From: Mantis religiosa
Lineage: Eukaryota; Arthropoda; Insecta; Mantodea; Mantidae
NCBI GenBank assembly: GCA_030765055.1
Contig: CM060950.1
Location: 466,271,495 to 466,335,494 of the forward strand
Direction of reading: 5' to 3'
DNA length: 64,000 bases
Below the pieces are notes generated by a model that did not search any database, was not told the DNA's origin, and saw only the letters and a program-made list of their open reading frames with translations. Of this stretch, positions 10,368 through 21,164 are shown piece by piece; positions within the stretch are counted from its first letter, which is position 1, and each line of letters begins with the position of its first letter. A program made the position numbers and the translations under genes.

Positions 10368-11084
10368 TCTCTGTCTAACACACGGAAATTCTCATTAGCT
10401 TCGTCCTTTTTTATCCTTGCATTGTTGCCACTTGCTAATAACACGCTATAAATAATTAATTGTAATAATTTGCAGCTTTGAACACACTGTCTTAAGCTGA
10501 ATGTTTTCTCTAGAAGATTATGTCAATTTTACAGTCATTTTGTGTTACTATGGGACCAAATTTTTCGAAAATACTTGTTTTTCTGTACAAGTCCGATATT
10601 TGCTATTTGTATGTTCATCACGCGGTACCAATAAAGCTTAGTGTTATAATACAACAATTTTTTTTTTTAGGTAGAGAAGACTACAGTGCTTCTACCTGCC
10701 ATAGTTTGAATTCTCCATCTTAAATCAGACAAGAGTTATAATTTTACATATTAAGAAATTTCGGGAAAAAATTTATTTACGCACTAGAACATGTTGGCAG
10801 CGAGTAACTTTTTTGTAATGGGGTTTACACCGTGGGACAATGGAAGCCTGAAGGTAATTTTTAAAAGAAACCACAATCCTCTAACTTCTTGCATTCGCCG
10901 TATGTGTCAAATAAACAAAAGACATCGATCTACTGAAACAAACGGCCACACGCGGGAGGCAAGGCAGGCACCTCCTGTCCAATGTGATGCAAAGTGAATA
11001 CGTTTGCAAGAAGAGCTCCTATGGCTATGTTTATAGCGTGTGAAAGATTGTGAAGCGTTACGTGAAGCTATTTAAGTTTTGTAA
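10368..11084. other. No recognisable gene
   Basis: AT-rich sequence with a few short forward frames (10,520-10,723 and 10,791-10,997) that show no family motif. Confidence 0.4.
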
Positions 11085-11640
11085 ATGCTTATAGTTATGG
11101 AAGGGGAAGCTAAGAAGAAACGAAATATTGGTAAGCTAAGAAGTAAGGACCGCATATCAGTATTGACTGTCTTAAGTTATTTTTCAAGTAAAATTCGTAT
11201 CAATAAGGCAGTGAAAGAAACAGCTCAAACTACCGAGTGTTTAGAAACATTAGTATATAGAGTAAAACAGGAACAAATGAAAGGTCTCCTATTAACTTCA
11301 TAAATAGGGGTGGAGAAACAAAAGAACCTAGGTTAACGCAATATGATGGAATAGCACAAAGCGGAGCGCGGCGTATTGTCCATTCTTTGCTGCTTGAAAA
11401 CATTCCACTCACGCTGAATCTAGTTTTGGCAAGGGTAAACAGTGATGACGACCCCCTACCTGAACTCTCAAGGGCCACTTTGAATGCGTTCTTACACGAT
11501 TTGGGGTTCGAATATGTAAGAAGGTGTAACAAGTGTATACTAATGGAAAGAGAAGATATCAGATTTGTCGTCGAGGCTAATGGACGACGAAATGCAAGGA
11601 ATTGCACCCTTAGCAGATCACAGAGAAGAACCATAAAAGT
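11085..11640 (+). pseudogene. N-terminal (helix-turn-helix) part of an IS630-like transposase, copy 3
   Basis: Two adjacent frames together look like the DNA-binding half of an IS630-like transposase: EAKKKRNIGKLRSKDRISVL upstream, then from about 11,387 LLENIPLTLNLVLARVNSDD, PELSRATLNAFLHDLGFEY and CILMEREDI. The last part is the second helix-turn-helix plus the MERxDI motif that precedes the first catalytic Asp. The catalytic region does not follow. The first part is the less certain. The sequence differs from copies 1, 2, 4 and 5, so this is a distinct subfamily. Confidence 0.62.
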
Positions 11641-12011
11641 AACCGACATATTTAAAGCTTTTATGATTACATGCCTCCATTTGGCTTGTTGTAATATATA
11701 TTTTTGTCTGCAAAATCGTGTTTTGAACTACTAAAATAAGTAAAAGGAGGAGTAAAAATTAAAATGCATGCACTAAAAATTGAATCTCTTAAAATAGAAT
11801 TTAATAGCCGTGTAGATAATTCCATATTAATGATGTATTATTTACAATAGAATATCAAACCATAGCTACCACTTCATCTTTAGCAACTAACTCTTATCGC
11901 CTACCAGATTACTTCTCTATTTTTTCATGTGAAGCCTGAGCTGTCTTCAAAGCAATTGAAATTAGCACCCAAAGTCACAAAAATCCATTAATTTTGTTCT
12001 TCTGAGACTCC

Positions 12012-12420
12012 ATGTCAACAAATTCTGCCGTTGGAAACAAGTTTAACGGGAGCCAGAAATTGGCTCCTTCATTGTATTATGGCAGTGATGACAATTTAAC
12101 TAAAGGAAATAATGATATTAGATGAACAAGTTTTCAGTTAGTAGATATAGAAACTTTGAACAGTGTAAATTTTGTGAAGATGGAAAGTGTTTTCATATCA
12201 GAGAACACCACGGAAATAAATAAATTATTAGCTACATTATCACTCAGTTGCCAAAAGTGTAATAAAAATATACATTTGAAACATCCAGAACTATTGGAAG
12301 TGGTACAGAAGTAAATGTAAGGTTTGCTTATGGCTTGAGAAGCACTGGCAAGGGAATTGAGACAGGTAAGACATTGGCTGCTGTTCTCAATTTACCAGCC
12401 CCACCCCTCCGCCAAATTTA
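12012..12420 (+). pseudogene. N-terminal fragment of a Mutator-like transposase
   Basis: The frame from the ATG at 12,012 has an early TGA, then reads FQLVDIETLNSVNFVKMESV and LSLSCQKCNKNIHLK (a Cys-x2-Cys zinc-ribbon-like pair); in a shifted frame NVRFAYGLRSTGKGIETGK and LNLPAPP follow. This order (SYRIIDL-like start, CxxC, then a GLRSxGKG and LNLPxPP motif) is the N-terminal half of the Mutator-like transposase family whose C-terminus is seen at 5.27-5.77 kb. The reading stops just before the mariner that begins at 12,439; nothing resumes after it. Confidence 0.6.
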
Positions 12421-12438
12421 ACAAAATAATTAATAATA

Positions 12439-13348
12439 CAAGGGCTGTTCAATAAAGAATGATCACAATTTTTTTTTTTACAACGTACCTTTACTCATCC
12501 TCATAATTTTGATGCCCCTTCTCAAAATAGTCTCTCCTGAATGCGATGCACTTGTCACAGCGTTTCTGCCAGTGTTCAAAGACATGCTGGAAACCATTTT
12601 TGAGAGGTCCTTCAAAATCACCTCCGTAGCCTTCACCACTGCTTCTGATGATGGATAATGCCTCCCACGAAGGCGTTTCTTAAAGTTAGAGAATACAAAA
12701 AAGTCACATGGAGCTAAATCCGGACTATAGGGAGAGTAAGAGATGCACTTCACGTTTTTTTTTGCAAGATATTCAGCAACAACATTGGCAATATGCGGCC
12801 GCGCATTATCGTGGTGCAGCATCCAGCCTGCTTCACGGAAATGTGGTCTTTTGTGCCTGATATAGACTTGCAATATTTCAGGACATCCCTGTAGTATTGT
12901 CCAGTTACTGATGTATGTGCAGGTACAACACGCTGATAAACAATTCCATGAATATCAAAGAATTAGATGACCATAACTTTCCCAACTGAAACAACCACTT
13001 TTGCTTTTGGGGGGGGGGGGTGTTGGTGATGAAGGAGATTTCCACGCTGAGCTTTGCTGTTTGCTTTCAGGATCAAAATGATGTAGCCAAGTTTCATCAG
13101 TAGTGATTACGTTTAAAAGAAACTCCGGGTCTTCCTCTAACATCAACTTTAGTTGATGCATGTTACCTCCATTGTAGCGGTAGGCGATACTGAATATGTC
13201 TGAGCTTGCCTGGTTCTCACAGGCGGGAACCAGGAGTACCAACCATGAAACTACTACGGAGTCTTTGTTTTACATTAAGCTAACAGAATGTAATAAGATT
13301 GAATTTTAGTGCGAAAAATTAAGATCATTCTTTATTTAACAGCCCTCG
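12439..13348 (-). mobile_element. Mariner (family B), internally deleted copy 1
   Basis: The ends share the inverted sequence GGGCTGTT-AATAAAGAATGATC, flanked by TA on both sides. Read on the reverse strand, the transposase keeps LKLMLEEDPEFLLN, the first Asp in ITTDETWLHHFDPESKQQSS, then (12,873 down to 12,478) the second Asp in WMLHHDNARPHIANV and the third in YSPYSPDLAPCDFF. The N-terminal DNA-binding part, present in copies at 42.6 and 57.6 kb, is missing, which explains the 910-bp length. Frame breaks include a C-run (13,012-13,020). The upstream leader keeps the CCTGGTTC/GAACCAGG hairpin at 13,209-13,234. Confidence 0.9.
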
Positions 13349-13432
13349 TACTATAGAGCTAGTGACCATAGAGTCTAGGCAGAAGAGAAAGAGTGAAAAA
13401 CCAAAGAAAATGCTGATGATGAAAAAGATGCA

Positions 13433-13660
13433 GTGGAAACGTAGAGTCAGACTGAAAAATTCAATGCCATAGCCGGAATTTGAACCACGGATCTTCTGGT
13501 TTCCGTCCAGCCGCACTACCATTGTGCTACTATGGCCAACGTGCCGATATGACATTACATTCTCCAACTGACGCGTATTTTCCCGGTAAACCACTAGGAG
13601 TTCTCATAAACACATGAGACAACTACCTTAATGGCGACTTACTACATGTAAGTACTTTAA
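13433..13660 (-). repeat. SINE-B copy with tRNA-like head
   Basis: The reverse strand contains a 72-nt tRNA-like unit (13,465-13,536) that opens GCCATAGTAGCACAATGGTA and closes with CTATGGC, so the seven-base acceptor stem is complete. The B-box region is GGTTCAAATTCCGG. It carries a 5' extension containing TTTACCGGGAAAATACG and a stretch with TTAAGGTAGTTGTCTCATG. Related copies are at 13.7, 29.3, 29.5, 42.5, 49.8 and 54.8 kb. This copy is closest to a foldable tRNA, but the repetition shows it is a SINE and not a tRNA gene. Confidence 0.75.
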
Positions 13661-13742
13661 GGCACGGGCTTTATAGTTAACCACTATTAGGGTTAATTAA
13701 TGGAAATTAATTGTTCTTTCACACTGGCCGTGTGTAGGCTAA

Positions 13743-13868
13743 ATTGTGGAAACGTAGAGTCAGACTGAAAAATTCAATGCCCTACCCGGGATTTGAACCA
13801 CGGATCTTCTGGTTTCCGTCCAGCCGCACTACCATTGTGCTACTATGGCCAACGTGCCGATATGGCAT
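13743..13868 (-). repeat. SINE-B copy, shorter duplicate of the preceding one
   Basis: Nearly identical to 13,433-13,553, including the flanking GTGGAAACGTAGAGTCAGAC. Such a close match over flank and head suggests a local duplication rather than two independent insertions. It abuts the RNase H fragment of the next non-LTR remnant. Confidence 0.75.
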
Positions 13869-14420
13869 TGACGAGTCAGTTGGCACTATAATAAAGGCAT
13901 CCACATTTCATTGGCATGGCTACCTTCACATAAAGGCATTGTGGGAAATGAAATGGCCGATGTGGCAGCAAGGTCAGCTACAAGATTACAACAAATCGCC
14001 GCTGGACTATCAGATACACTACAAGATATCAAAAAGATGTTTAAAACCCATATTCTGGAATATTGAGACAAACAACGGCAATCCACTCCTTCAAAGCTGC
14101 AAGTTGTTAGAAAGTCTGTCTCAGAACCAGCTATATCGAACACTCACTTCCGGAGAACAGAACAAATTCTACTCAACAGATTATGTATTGGTCACTTCAT
14201 CCTAAGTCATAGTTACTTAATGAAGAGTTCCGCTGAAGATCCATGCCCGAAGTGTGGAATTCAAGAGATATCAACATGCCACCTCATCCTTGAGTGCCCA
14301 TGCTTACTGAAATCCAGAAGTGACTTGAACCTCAATACTTATTTATATGTCATTTTAATTCAGTTGAATAATGTAGAAAAGTTATAAAACTAATGGATTC
14401 ATCACAACTGTCATCCATTA
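13869..14420 (+). pseudogene. RNase H and C-terminal region of a non-LTR retrotransposon ORF2
   Basis: Across frame shifts the forward strand reads as the ribonuclease H tail of an I/Jockey-group ORF2: HWHGYLHIK, then GNEMADVAAR (the HxGxxGNExAD region that carries the last RNase H active-site Asp), then KSVSEPAI and, near 14,245-14,320, CPKCGIQEISTCHLILECP, the Cys/His finger that follows RNase H in these proteins. The 3' untranslated region is interrupted at a TA by the transposon at 14,423-15,767 and resumes after it. Confidence 0.72.
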
Positions 14421-14422
14421 TA

Positions 14423-15767
14423 CAGGGTATATATAAATGAATATCGGGGTTTTAACCTTTTATAATATTTATTACACTAAACTTACAGGTATAGCTCATA
14501 TGTCAAATGAAAAAGCAACTCAAACATTTTACCAAGAACCTTATAAATGTTCAATGTGACTACCCTTTGTCACACAGCACACATCAAGTCTATAGCCGAG
14601 TTCTTGCCAAACGTTGATAAGTGTGTATTCAGTAATTGTAGCAACAGCAGCTTCAATCCGGTTTCTTAATTCAGGAAGGTCAGCTGGTAGCGGTGGCACG
14701 TACACACGATACTTGATGAAGCCCCAAAGGTAAAAATCGCATGGCGTTAGGTCAGGAGAACGTGGAGGCCAAGCATAGCAAGCCCTGTCATTGAGGCCCT
14801 GGTGGCCTATCCAGCGCTCGGGTACAGTGACGTTCAACCAATCGCGTACTTCGTTATGCCAGTAAGGTGACGCATCGTCTTGCTGGAAAATGAAGTTCTC
14901 TGGCTCATTTTCTTCCAACTGAGGGAGGAGCTGTTGGTCTAGTGTATCAAGGTAAAAAGTGCCAGTTACTGTAGGTTCACCAAAAAAGAAAGGCCCATAA
15001 ACCTTTCGCCAGGATGCCGCACAAAATTCATTCACTTTAGGGGAATCTCATTGGATTTTTACCATCTCGTGAGGATTTTCTGAGCCCCATATGCGTACAT
15101 TATGAGTGTTAACATGTTCACTAAGGTGAAAGGTCCATAAAAAAACAACACGGTCCATAAAATCGTCAACATCGTGAAACGACATGTCGTTTGCGAAGTT
15201 AGCACGTAATCCGTGGTCTCTCGGCTTTAGAGCCTGTAATAACTGTAAACGGTAAGGACGTAGCCGTAAACGTTTTCTTACAACTTTCCAAACAGTCGAC
15301 ATAGGAACTTGTAATTCACGACTAGCCCTCCGGACTAGTTTCTTTGGGCTACGAGTGAACGACTCTCTCACTTGCTCCACAGTCTCTTCACTTACTCTTG
15401 ATCGTCCTGTGCTCTTCGGCTTTACAAAGGCAGCCGGTATCTTCAAACTGATGATTACATCTACGAACGTTATTATCATTAGAAGGATCACAACCGAACT
15501 TAATGTGGAACGTACGTTGCACAGTAACTACAGATTCGGTCTTTGCAAACTGCAAAACATAAAACGCTTTCTGTTTACTAGTCGCCATCTATGCTACTAC
15601 CTCTGTCTAGCGGATTGTGGCAGAAACATTGCACGCATATGCGCACTGGTACCAACAAAAAACTGTTTGAGTTACTTTTTCATTTGACATATCATTTATA
15701 GCTGTAAGTTTAGTGTAATAAATATTATAAAGAGTTAAAACCCCGATATTCATTTATATACACCCTG
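14423..15767 (-). mobile_element. Mariner-like/IS630 transposon with terminal repeats of about 105 bp
   Basis: Left end CAGGGTATATATAAATGAAT and its inverted copy at the right match almost continuously for about 105 bp, up to the CAACTCAAAC / GTTTGAGTTAC positions. TA flanks both ends. It lies inside the 3' untranslated region of a non-LTR remnant, so it is younger than that insertion. The reverse strand carries one transposase gene (14,541-15,588). Confidence 0.92.
14541..15588 (-). pseudogene. Mariner-like transposase (two-HTH type), broken and lacking the first catalytic Asp
   Basis: From the ATG at 15,588: YVLQFAKTESVVTVQRTFHI (first helix-turn-helix), a frameshift near 15,400-15,480, then STGRSRVSEETVEQVRESF and RASRELQVPMSTVWKVVRK (second helix-turn-helix), LRLRPYRLQLLQALKP, then NVRIWGSENP. 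An in-frame TGA near 15,046 separates this from KVYGPFFFGEPTVTG, the second Asp in FIFQQDDASPYW, and the third Asp in PPRSPDLTPCDFYLWG. Where the family has a short SDEATF-like motif, this copy reads VFLWTFHL, so the first catalytic Asp has been deleted. That alone would abolish activity. Length otherwise matches the family (about 350 residues). Confidence 0.88.
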
Positions 15768-15769
15768 TA

Positions 15770-16072
15770 CAACATTTGTTCAACTATATCTTGTGTTAGT
15801 CAGATGTTATTACAGTTTATTTTTAATACACAATTTTGTATTTAACTATTATTAACCTCCCTTCTGTTTGTTGTTACAATATACCTGTATTTCTACTTAC
15901 ATCACTGCTGTTCACTGTTATGTGCGAATTTATTTGATTTGTTTATTGGAGTAAACTGTTCGTACCTTTTGTTTTATATTTCATTCTTGTCTCAATAATG
16001 TATGACTTCTAGTGTGGTGGTTGATAACCTTAGTAGTTGTAAAGCGACCTTAAATAAATAAAAAAAGATATC
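15770..16072 (+). other. Continuation of the non-LTR 3' untranslated region, ending in an A-rich tail
   Basis: Follows the TA at the right end of the inserted transposon. It has no coding frame and ends TAAATAAATAAAAAAAGAT, a simple tail as left by target-primed reverse transcription. Joining it to 14,320-14,420 gives one uninterrupted 3' region. Confidence 0.6.
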
Positions 16073-16426
16073 AAACCGACAGACCGGTCGCTGCCGTGGC
16101 CGAAGTTGCGATTGTACTTATAGTAAATATAGCAACAGGACGTCCCATAAGACCTGTACTGTCTGCTAAGTGTGAGACGCGTTATAGCTATGTTTACAGT
16201 GCGGACGATAGTTCTGTGCCAGTGAAGACCGTGCCAAACCTACACTCTCGGTCATGCGCAGTACACTGAAATGGCCAGTATCGTGGAAAGGATTGACCGG
16301 GTAACTTCCAGCGCTTCGGTGCCGGCACGTTAATATATTAAAGTTTTAGAAATTATGATTATTAATCGCACTGATTATTAGCGTTTAGTCTGTATGCATG
16401 TGTGTGTATTTTCTTATTTAAACTAA

Positions 16427-18165
16427 AATGCCTCCAATTAGAAGCAAACTTTTTGGGAAAACACTTCACAGCCAAATACGCGAAAATATTAATAATGTCA
16501 ATCTCTTCTGAAATGGGAAGCAGCTTCTGCCGATATGCTAATAGAGACAAGAGAGGGTGAGGACAGCAACAAAAGTATGTGAGAGAAAATTTCGTAAAAT
16601 AATTAAAGGAGAGAAATTTGAGGAACAAGCGACCTCTTTGAAACATCTGGAAAGTACATCGTGTACCAGAAAGAATCACTGTCATTCATGACTTTGATAG
16701 GTGCGTAATTTGACAAGCAATTTATACTTTTTATATTCAGGAGAAAACTGTGCCCACCAGTGGCGGTCGATAAAGGAGGGCTGCGGGACTGCAGCCGCCC
16801 AGAGCAAATTTAAATTGTATTTTTATTGCCTTAATTGCCTAAATTAAATGGATTACATCCGTATATGTATCGTATATTGAAAATCATTACAAGTTCATAG
16901 ACTGTGCGGCAAGTTCATATGTGAAGCTGCTTCTCCCTCTTGGACTGCCAGAACAAATCACTAACCTACATATTGCTTCCATTTCCCCCTCCGTTTGCTC
17001 CGCTCGCCCCACAGCTTAGTGAACTCAATGGACTGCATTGGTTGCAGTCCCAAGAGCGGCGTAAGTGCAATTTAGTGTGGATTTTCGTGAAATCGACGTT
17101 TTTTAACATTTTCACGGCGATTCAAATATATTTTTGTTCCTGACAGTAAAGTATAATTATATGTGACTTTTTATTCTGTATCAATAGTGTGATTTTGACA
17201 ATGAGTAATTTAGTCGAGTATTTAAAGTCGCTTCGTTTTGGTACTTTAACACTGCAAGAGAAATGTGTCATTAAAGAACGAGGAAGACCGACTCCAGTGT
17301 TAAACATTATTCAAAGTGCAACAAGCTGCCAAAAACAATATAGCAGGTGTTTCAGTCTTGAAATTTACGTGAAACGAGTGGATATGTGACTATGAAATCA
17401 GCAATTTCCTGTTCTTTTCCTTGCCTTTTATTTGGAATTAAAGACGACGCAGCCAACATTGCATGGGTTCAAAAGTGAGTTTCAGACCTGAAGAGACTAT
17501 ATGAAAAATGTCATAAACATGAAATGTTTAGAGAAGAATTCAGGAATATTGGTGGTGCAGTAAAATTACTTCATTATCTTAAAGCTTAATAATCTTTCTT
17601 CCACTTTTTCTGAAGTGTTAAAACTTTTGAAAATAACTATTACTCTGCCTCGAACAACAAGTGAACCTGAGCGCTGTTTCTCCACACTGAAAAGAATTAA
17701 AACATTCCTTAGGAACCCTAATGGAGAAGATAGATTAACTGCGCTTGCTATGTTGTCCATAGAAAAAGAAATGATAGAAAACATCCCGAAGTTCAACGAG
17801 AGTGTGGTAATAAGTTTTCTACAAATAAAGGTCCTCTATGCAGTTCATCTTCGAATAATTAAGGTAAGCTAAAATTTCAATAATTAGTGCAGCACCCCTA
17901 GGTATAGGCAACATGAGCCGTCACTAGTGCCCACTGTCAAAATTTGAGGCTCCTGGAACATAAAGGGGGAAGCATTAATTTAAAGACTATCTTATGTGAC
18001 ATAGGTTTCAAGTGGAAGTAAACGAGGAACAACAAGGTGTTGTTATAGGGAAGATATATGAGAAATTGCGTGTCATGTTTACGTGCCATAAAAATGTTTA
18101 GAGACGAAAGAAGGTCTGTTATCTATGAAGATGAAACATATCTTCGTACGAGAATCGGCTAACTC
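16427..18165 (+). pseudogene. IS630-like transposase (copy 4), N-terminal half, split by a hAT element
   Basis: Before the hAT: MPPIRSKLFGKTLHSQIREN, then a frame change and VRTATKVCERKFRKIIKGEK (first helix-turn-helix), VPERITVIHDFDRCVI and IYTFYIQEKTVPT. After the hAT: NLKTILCDIGFKWK, then MFRDERRSVIYEDETYLRT, which holds the first catalytic Asp. The hAT sits exactly in the codons for the TVPTV motif and removing it with one GTGCCCAC copy restores the frame there. The gene has several other stops and ends after the DETY motif. The rest of the catalytic domain is not found. Confidence 0.75.
16758..17926 (+). mobile_element. hAT transposon (ZMYM1-like type) with perfect 8-bp target duplication
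   Basis: GTGCCCAC occurs at 16,750-16,757 and at 17,927-17,934. The ends are CAGTGGCGGTC on the left and the inverted TAGTGACGGCTC on the right. The interior codes for the two ends of one transposase: from the ATG at 17,201, LVEYLKSLRFGTLTLQEKCV and RGRPTP, then CSFPCLLFG of a TTF-type zinc finger (17,400-17,460); then the dimerisation domain at about 17,600-17,830 (LPRTTSEPERCFSTLKRIKT, LAMLSIEKEM). The catalytic core is deleted. Confidence 0.9.
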
Positions 18166-18580
18166 ACTTCTATGCGCTACAAGTCAAAAAGGCACCACAC
18201 CAGATTTTTATTTTCCTGTAAATTAAAACAATAATTGTGACAGCAAAGTAGTAAAACGTTAATGAAGATCTGTGGTTTCTCAGTGGCTAAGATGAGGAAC
18301 TGTTCGTATAACTCAAGGTATGCGTTTTAGTAAAGACGAGTCTGGGAAATATGGCCTTGCTGCATTGTCTTACATCTTCTAGCCCTAGCAGAAGATGCTA
18401 GTGACGCTAAGGCATAGATTCTCTCCAGTGTGCGAAGAAAGGTCACCGGTACAGAACTATCGTCGTTACTGTACATACTTGCCATGGACTATGGAGCGTT
18501 GATCCATTTGGCTGCGTGGCTGAGATAAACACATCAGACAACTAATGGATATTAGTCCCAACACATACAATCGTCTACAT

Positions 18581-18836
18581 GCCCGCCTCGGTAGCGTGGT
18601 GGTAGCATGTCTGCCTCACGTTCAAGAGGTCCCGAGTTCGAATCAGGGTGAGTTACCTGGATAAGGTTTTTCCGGCGTTTTCCCTTATCCTGAAAGACGA
18701 ATGTCGGGTAACTCTAAGCTCTATGGACCCTGGGCTCATTTGGTCATTTCAACCATCCCATTCATCGTCCGATATGACTTAACGTTGGAGGACGTAATAT
18801 AAAAAAGATAAAAAAGAAAAAGAAAAAAGAAAGATA
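18581..18836 (+). repeat. SINE-A, best full-length copy
   Basis: Starts GCCCGCCTCGGTAGCGTGGT with an A-box-like TAGCGTGGTGG and a B-box-like GAGTTCGAATC, followed by GTGAGTTACCTGGATAAGG, the body with TCCTGAAAGACGAATGTCGG and CGATATGACTTAACGTTGGA, and a tail of A runs broken by G and T. TCGTCTACAT before and TCGACTATAT after are a possible 10-bp target duplication with two changes. This copy serves as the reference for the SINE-derived tandem array at 35.7-39.0 kb. Confidence 0.88.
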
Positions 18837-18889
18837 TCGACTATATCCACGAACGATGGTACGAATTCTGCGTTTAAGTGATCCACTTG

Positions 18890-19260
18890 ATGCAGTTCTT
18901 GACGTTGAGCAACGTTCACTCATAAATATTCCAATTAAGGACACAAAGGCTGCATAAGATCTTACCAGATGACCTCTACTTGCACCCGTATGGGATGCAA
19001 ATGGAGGGAGACAACCGGGACAGATGCCGATTCTGGATTCATTAGTTCCCTGTTTAGGAGTCATGAGGCCAACTTTCACTTCATAGAATATGCGAATTCA
19101 CAGAATTTAGACATTAGGCGCCTAAGAAGTAACTTTCTAGAACCCAGTGTACCCTCGAAAGGTCATTATTGTATGTAGCACAGAAATTAAAGGGATTGTT
19201 GGTCCATATTTTTCTAAAGACTGTCTAAAGAATATATTTAAAAAAGAGGACATAAGGTTG
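18890..19260 (+). pseudogene. Catalytic-domain fragment of a mariner-like transposase
   Basis: Read across frames: HEANFHFIEYANSQNL, then FLEPSVPSKGH and KGIVGPYFSKDC. This matches the block around the first catalytic Asp of the mariner-like group whose members read FSDEAxFHxxGYVNxQN and later IIGPYFF. The Asp codon has become CAT (His). It may be the upstream part of the fragment at 21.0-23.1 kb, since the order of motifs fits, but 400 bp of unrelated sequence and a mariner lie between, so the link is an inference. Confidence 0.5.
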
Positions 19261-19617
19261 CGAAATAAGTGGTCAGAGGAATAATTGGTTTCTTTTCAAG
19301 GAATCCCTGAATGTCATAAAGCTGTGCATTGCATGTCACGTGTTTTGACCATGGAAATGTCTGAGCACTTGAAATGACACGAGGAAACCACATGCATGTC
19401 CATATTAGTTCAATGAATGTGATAAAATATTAACAAGAACAATGAAATTTGGAGTATCAGTGTAGAGCACTTGGTAAAATCAGTGTAGATCGTAATTCCT
19501 TAAACAAAAATGAAGAAGTTTACTAATTTGATTTTAGACAGTCCAATACGGATCCAAATCCTGGGGAAATGTGATGCTGGTGTGTATTTTCGATCAAGGT
19601 ACTTACCAAAACTGTTA

Positions 19618-20924
19618 CGAGGGTGAGTCAAATGAAAACTTTAAATTTGTAATAACAAATGGAAATTTCGAGCCGTTACCCTGTAATTTGGTAAGCGTGC
19701 TACAAACAGCGTGCAGAATTGCCTGTAGGTGGCAGCATAGTGAAGATGCAGACATACCGTCGGAGTATCAGTATAAAGATGGCCGCCCCACCTTCAACTA
19801 GCACCAGGGAAGAACAGCGTTCTGTTGTTTGGTTTTTGCGTAGTGAAGTTCTGAAACCTATTGAAATTTATCGACGAATGAAGGTTCAGTACGGCGATGC
19901 ATGTTTGTCACAGCAGCAAGTCTACGATTGGAGCAGGATGTTCGCAAATGTTGTGACTTCAGTGGAAGATGCTCCACGTCCAGGTCAGGCACAACGAGTT
20001 GTAACTCCACAGAACATTGCAGCAGTTGAAGCCATAGTGAGGCAAAACAGCCGAGTGACACTGAATGACATTGCAGCATGTTTACAGATTAGTCATGGGT
20101 CAGCACACCACACTGTGTATGATGTGCTCCAGTTTCATAAAGTGTTTGCAAGATGAGTGCCACGGCAGCTGATTCCTGAAATGAGACAACGACGTGTCGA
20201 TGCTAGTGAAGAACTTCTTCGGCGCTTTGAACTAGAAGGTGATGTCTTTCTTGCAAGAATCGTTACTGGGGACGAAATCTGGGTTCACTTCCACCAACCG
20301 GAAACGAAGAGAGCGAGCAATGAATGGCGCCATCCCTCATCACCAAAACCAAGGAATTTGCAAACAGAACCATCAGCAGGGAAGGTTATGCTGACTCTCT
20401 TTTGGGACGAAAAAGGCGTCATTTTGGAGCATTACATGCCTAGAGGGACCACTGTCACCAGTGCATCATACACAGATCTCTTAAAAAATCATCTGCGGCC
20501 TGCAATCAAATCAAAGCGACGTGAATTCCTGTCAGCAGGCGTCCTTTTGCAACATGACAATGCAAGGCCCCACACTGCCCGTACAACAGTTGCAACTATC
20601 ATAGACCTGCATTTTGTGTGTCTTCCTCATCCACCAAACTCACCAGACCTTGCCCCAAGTGATTTGCATATGTTTGTACCACTCAAAGACGCAATGGGAG
20701 GAAATAAGTTCCGTTCCGATGAAGAGGTACGCCACGCGATGCAGGAGTGGTTGTGCAGACTACCAAATGAATTTTTTCTAAAGGCATTGATGCACTTTGT
20801 AAGCGCTGGAGGACTTGCATTGAGTGTGGGGGAGATTATGTTGAAAAGCGATATAGCTTTGTACCACTTCTGCACAATAAATAATATTTAAAAATATTTA
20901 AGGTTTTTATTTGACTCCTCCTCG
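19618..20924 (+). mobile_element. Mariner (family D), near-complete, TA target site
   Basis: Left end CGAGGGTGAGTCAAATGAAA and right end the inverted CGAGGAGGAGTCAAATAAAA, flanked by TA at 19,616-19,617 and 20,925-20,926. The length of 1,307 bp is standard for mariner. It holds one transposase gene with two defects. Confidence 0.95.
19779..20884 (+). pseudogene. Mariner transposase, two lesions from intact
   Basis: I place the start at 19,779 (MAAPPSTSTREEQRSVVWFL), the position used by relatives, though the frame is open from 19,719. Domains in order: helix-turn-helix (EIYRRMKVQYGDACLSQQQV), linker, second helix-turn-helix (RVTLNDIAACLQISHGSAHH), then the DD34D core with Asp in VTGDEIWVHF, Asp in LLQHDNARPHTA and Asp in NSPDLAPSDLHMF. 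Defects: a TGA at 20,154-20,156 where the family has Trp, and a frame change near 20,785; in the shifted frame the normal C-terminus KRWRTCIECGGDYVEK runs to a TAA at 20,882. Apart from these it is about 368 codons, close to full length. Confidence 0.9.
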
Positions 20925-21164
20925 TATAAGCCTATCTTTCAGTATTAATTATAACAGCTAAAGCCAAGTAGAGACTGTTTATAACAATTTCTAACACCCC
21001 CCTGCTTTATCCTCCATCTAGAACCTGACCATAGCTTTCATTGGAACGCTATTTCCTAATGCTGCGCAGGGAAACTTTGAGTATTCTTCGGAAAGTCTCT
21101 GGTAACAACAGGATGGAGCTCCGGCACATATGTCGCGCCTCAGCGGCAATTCTTTCCCGGTTTA

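Noticed and set aside
13465..13536. Functional tRNA gene on the reverse strand
   Set aside because: The acceptor stem is complete, but the sequence recurs with the same flanks as SINE-B and the position before the apparent anticodon is not T.
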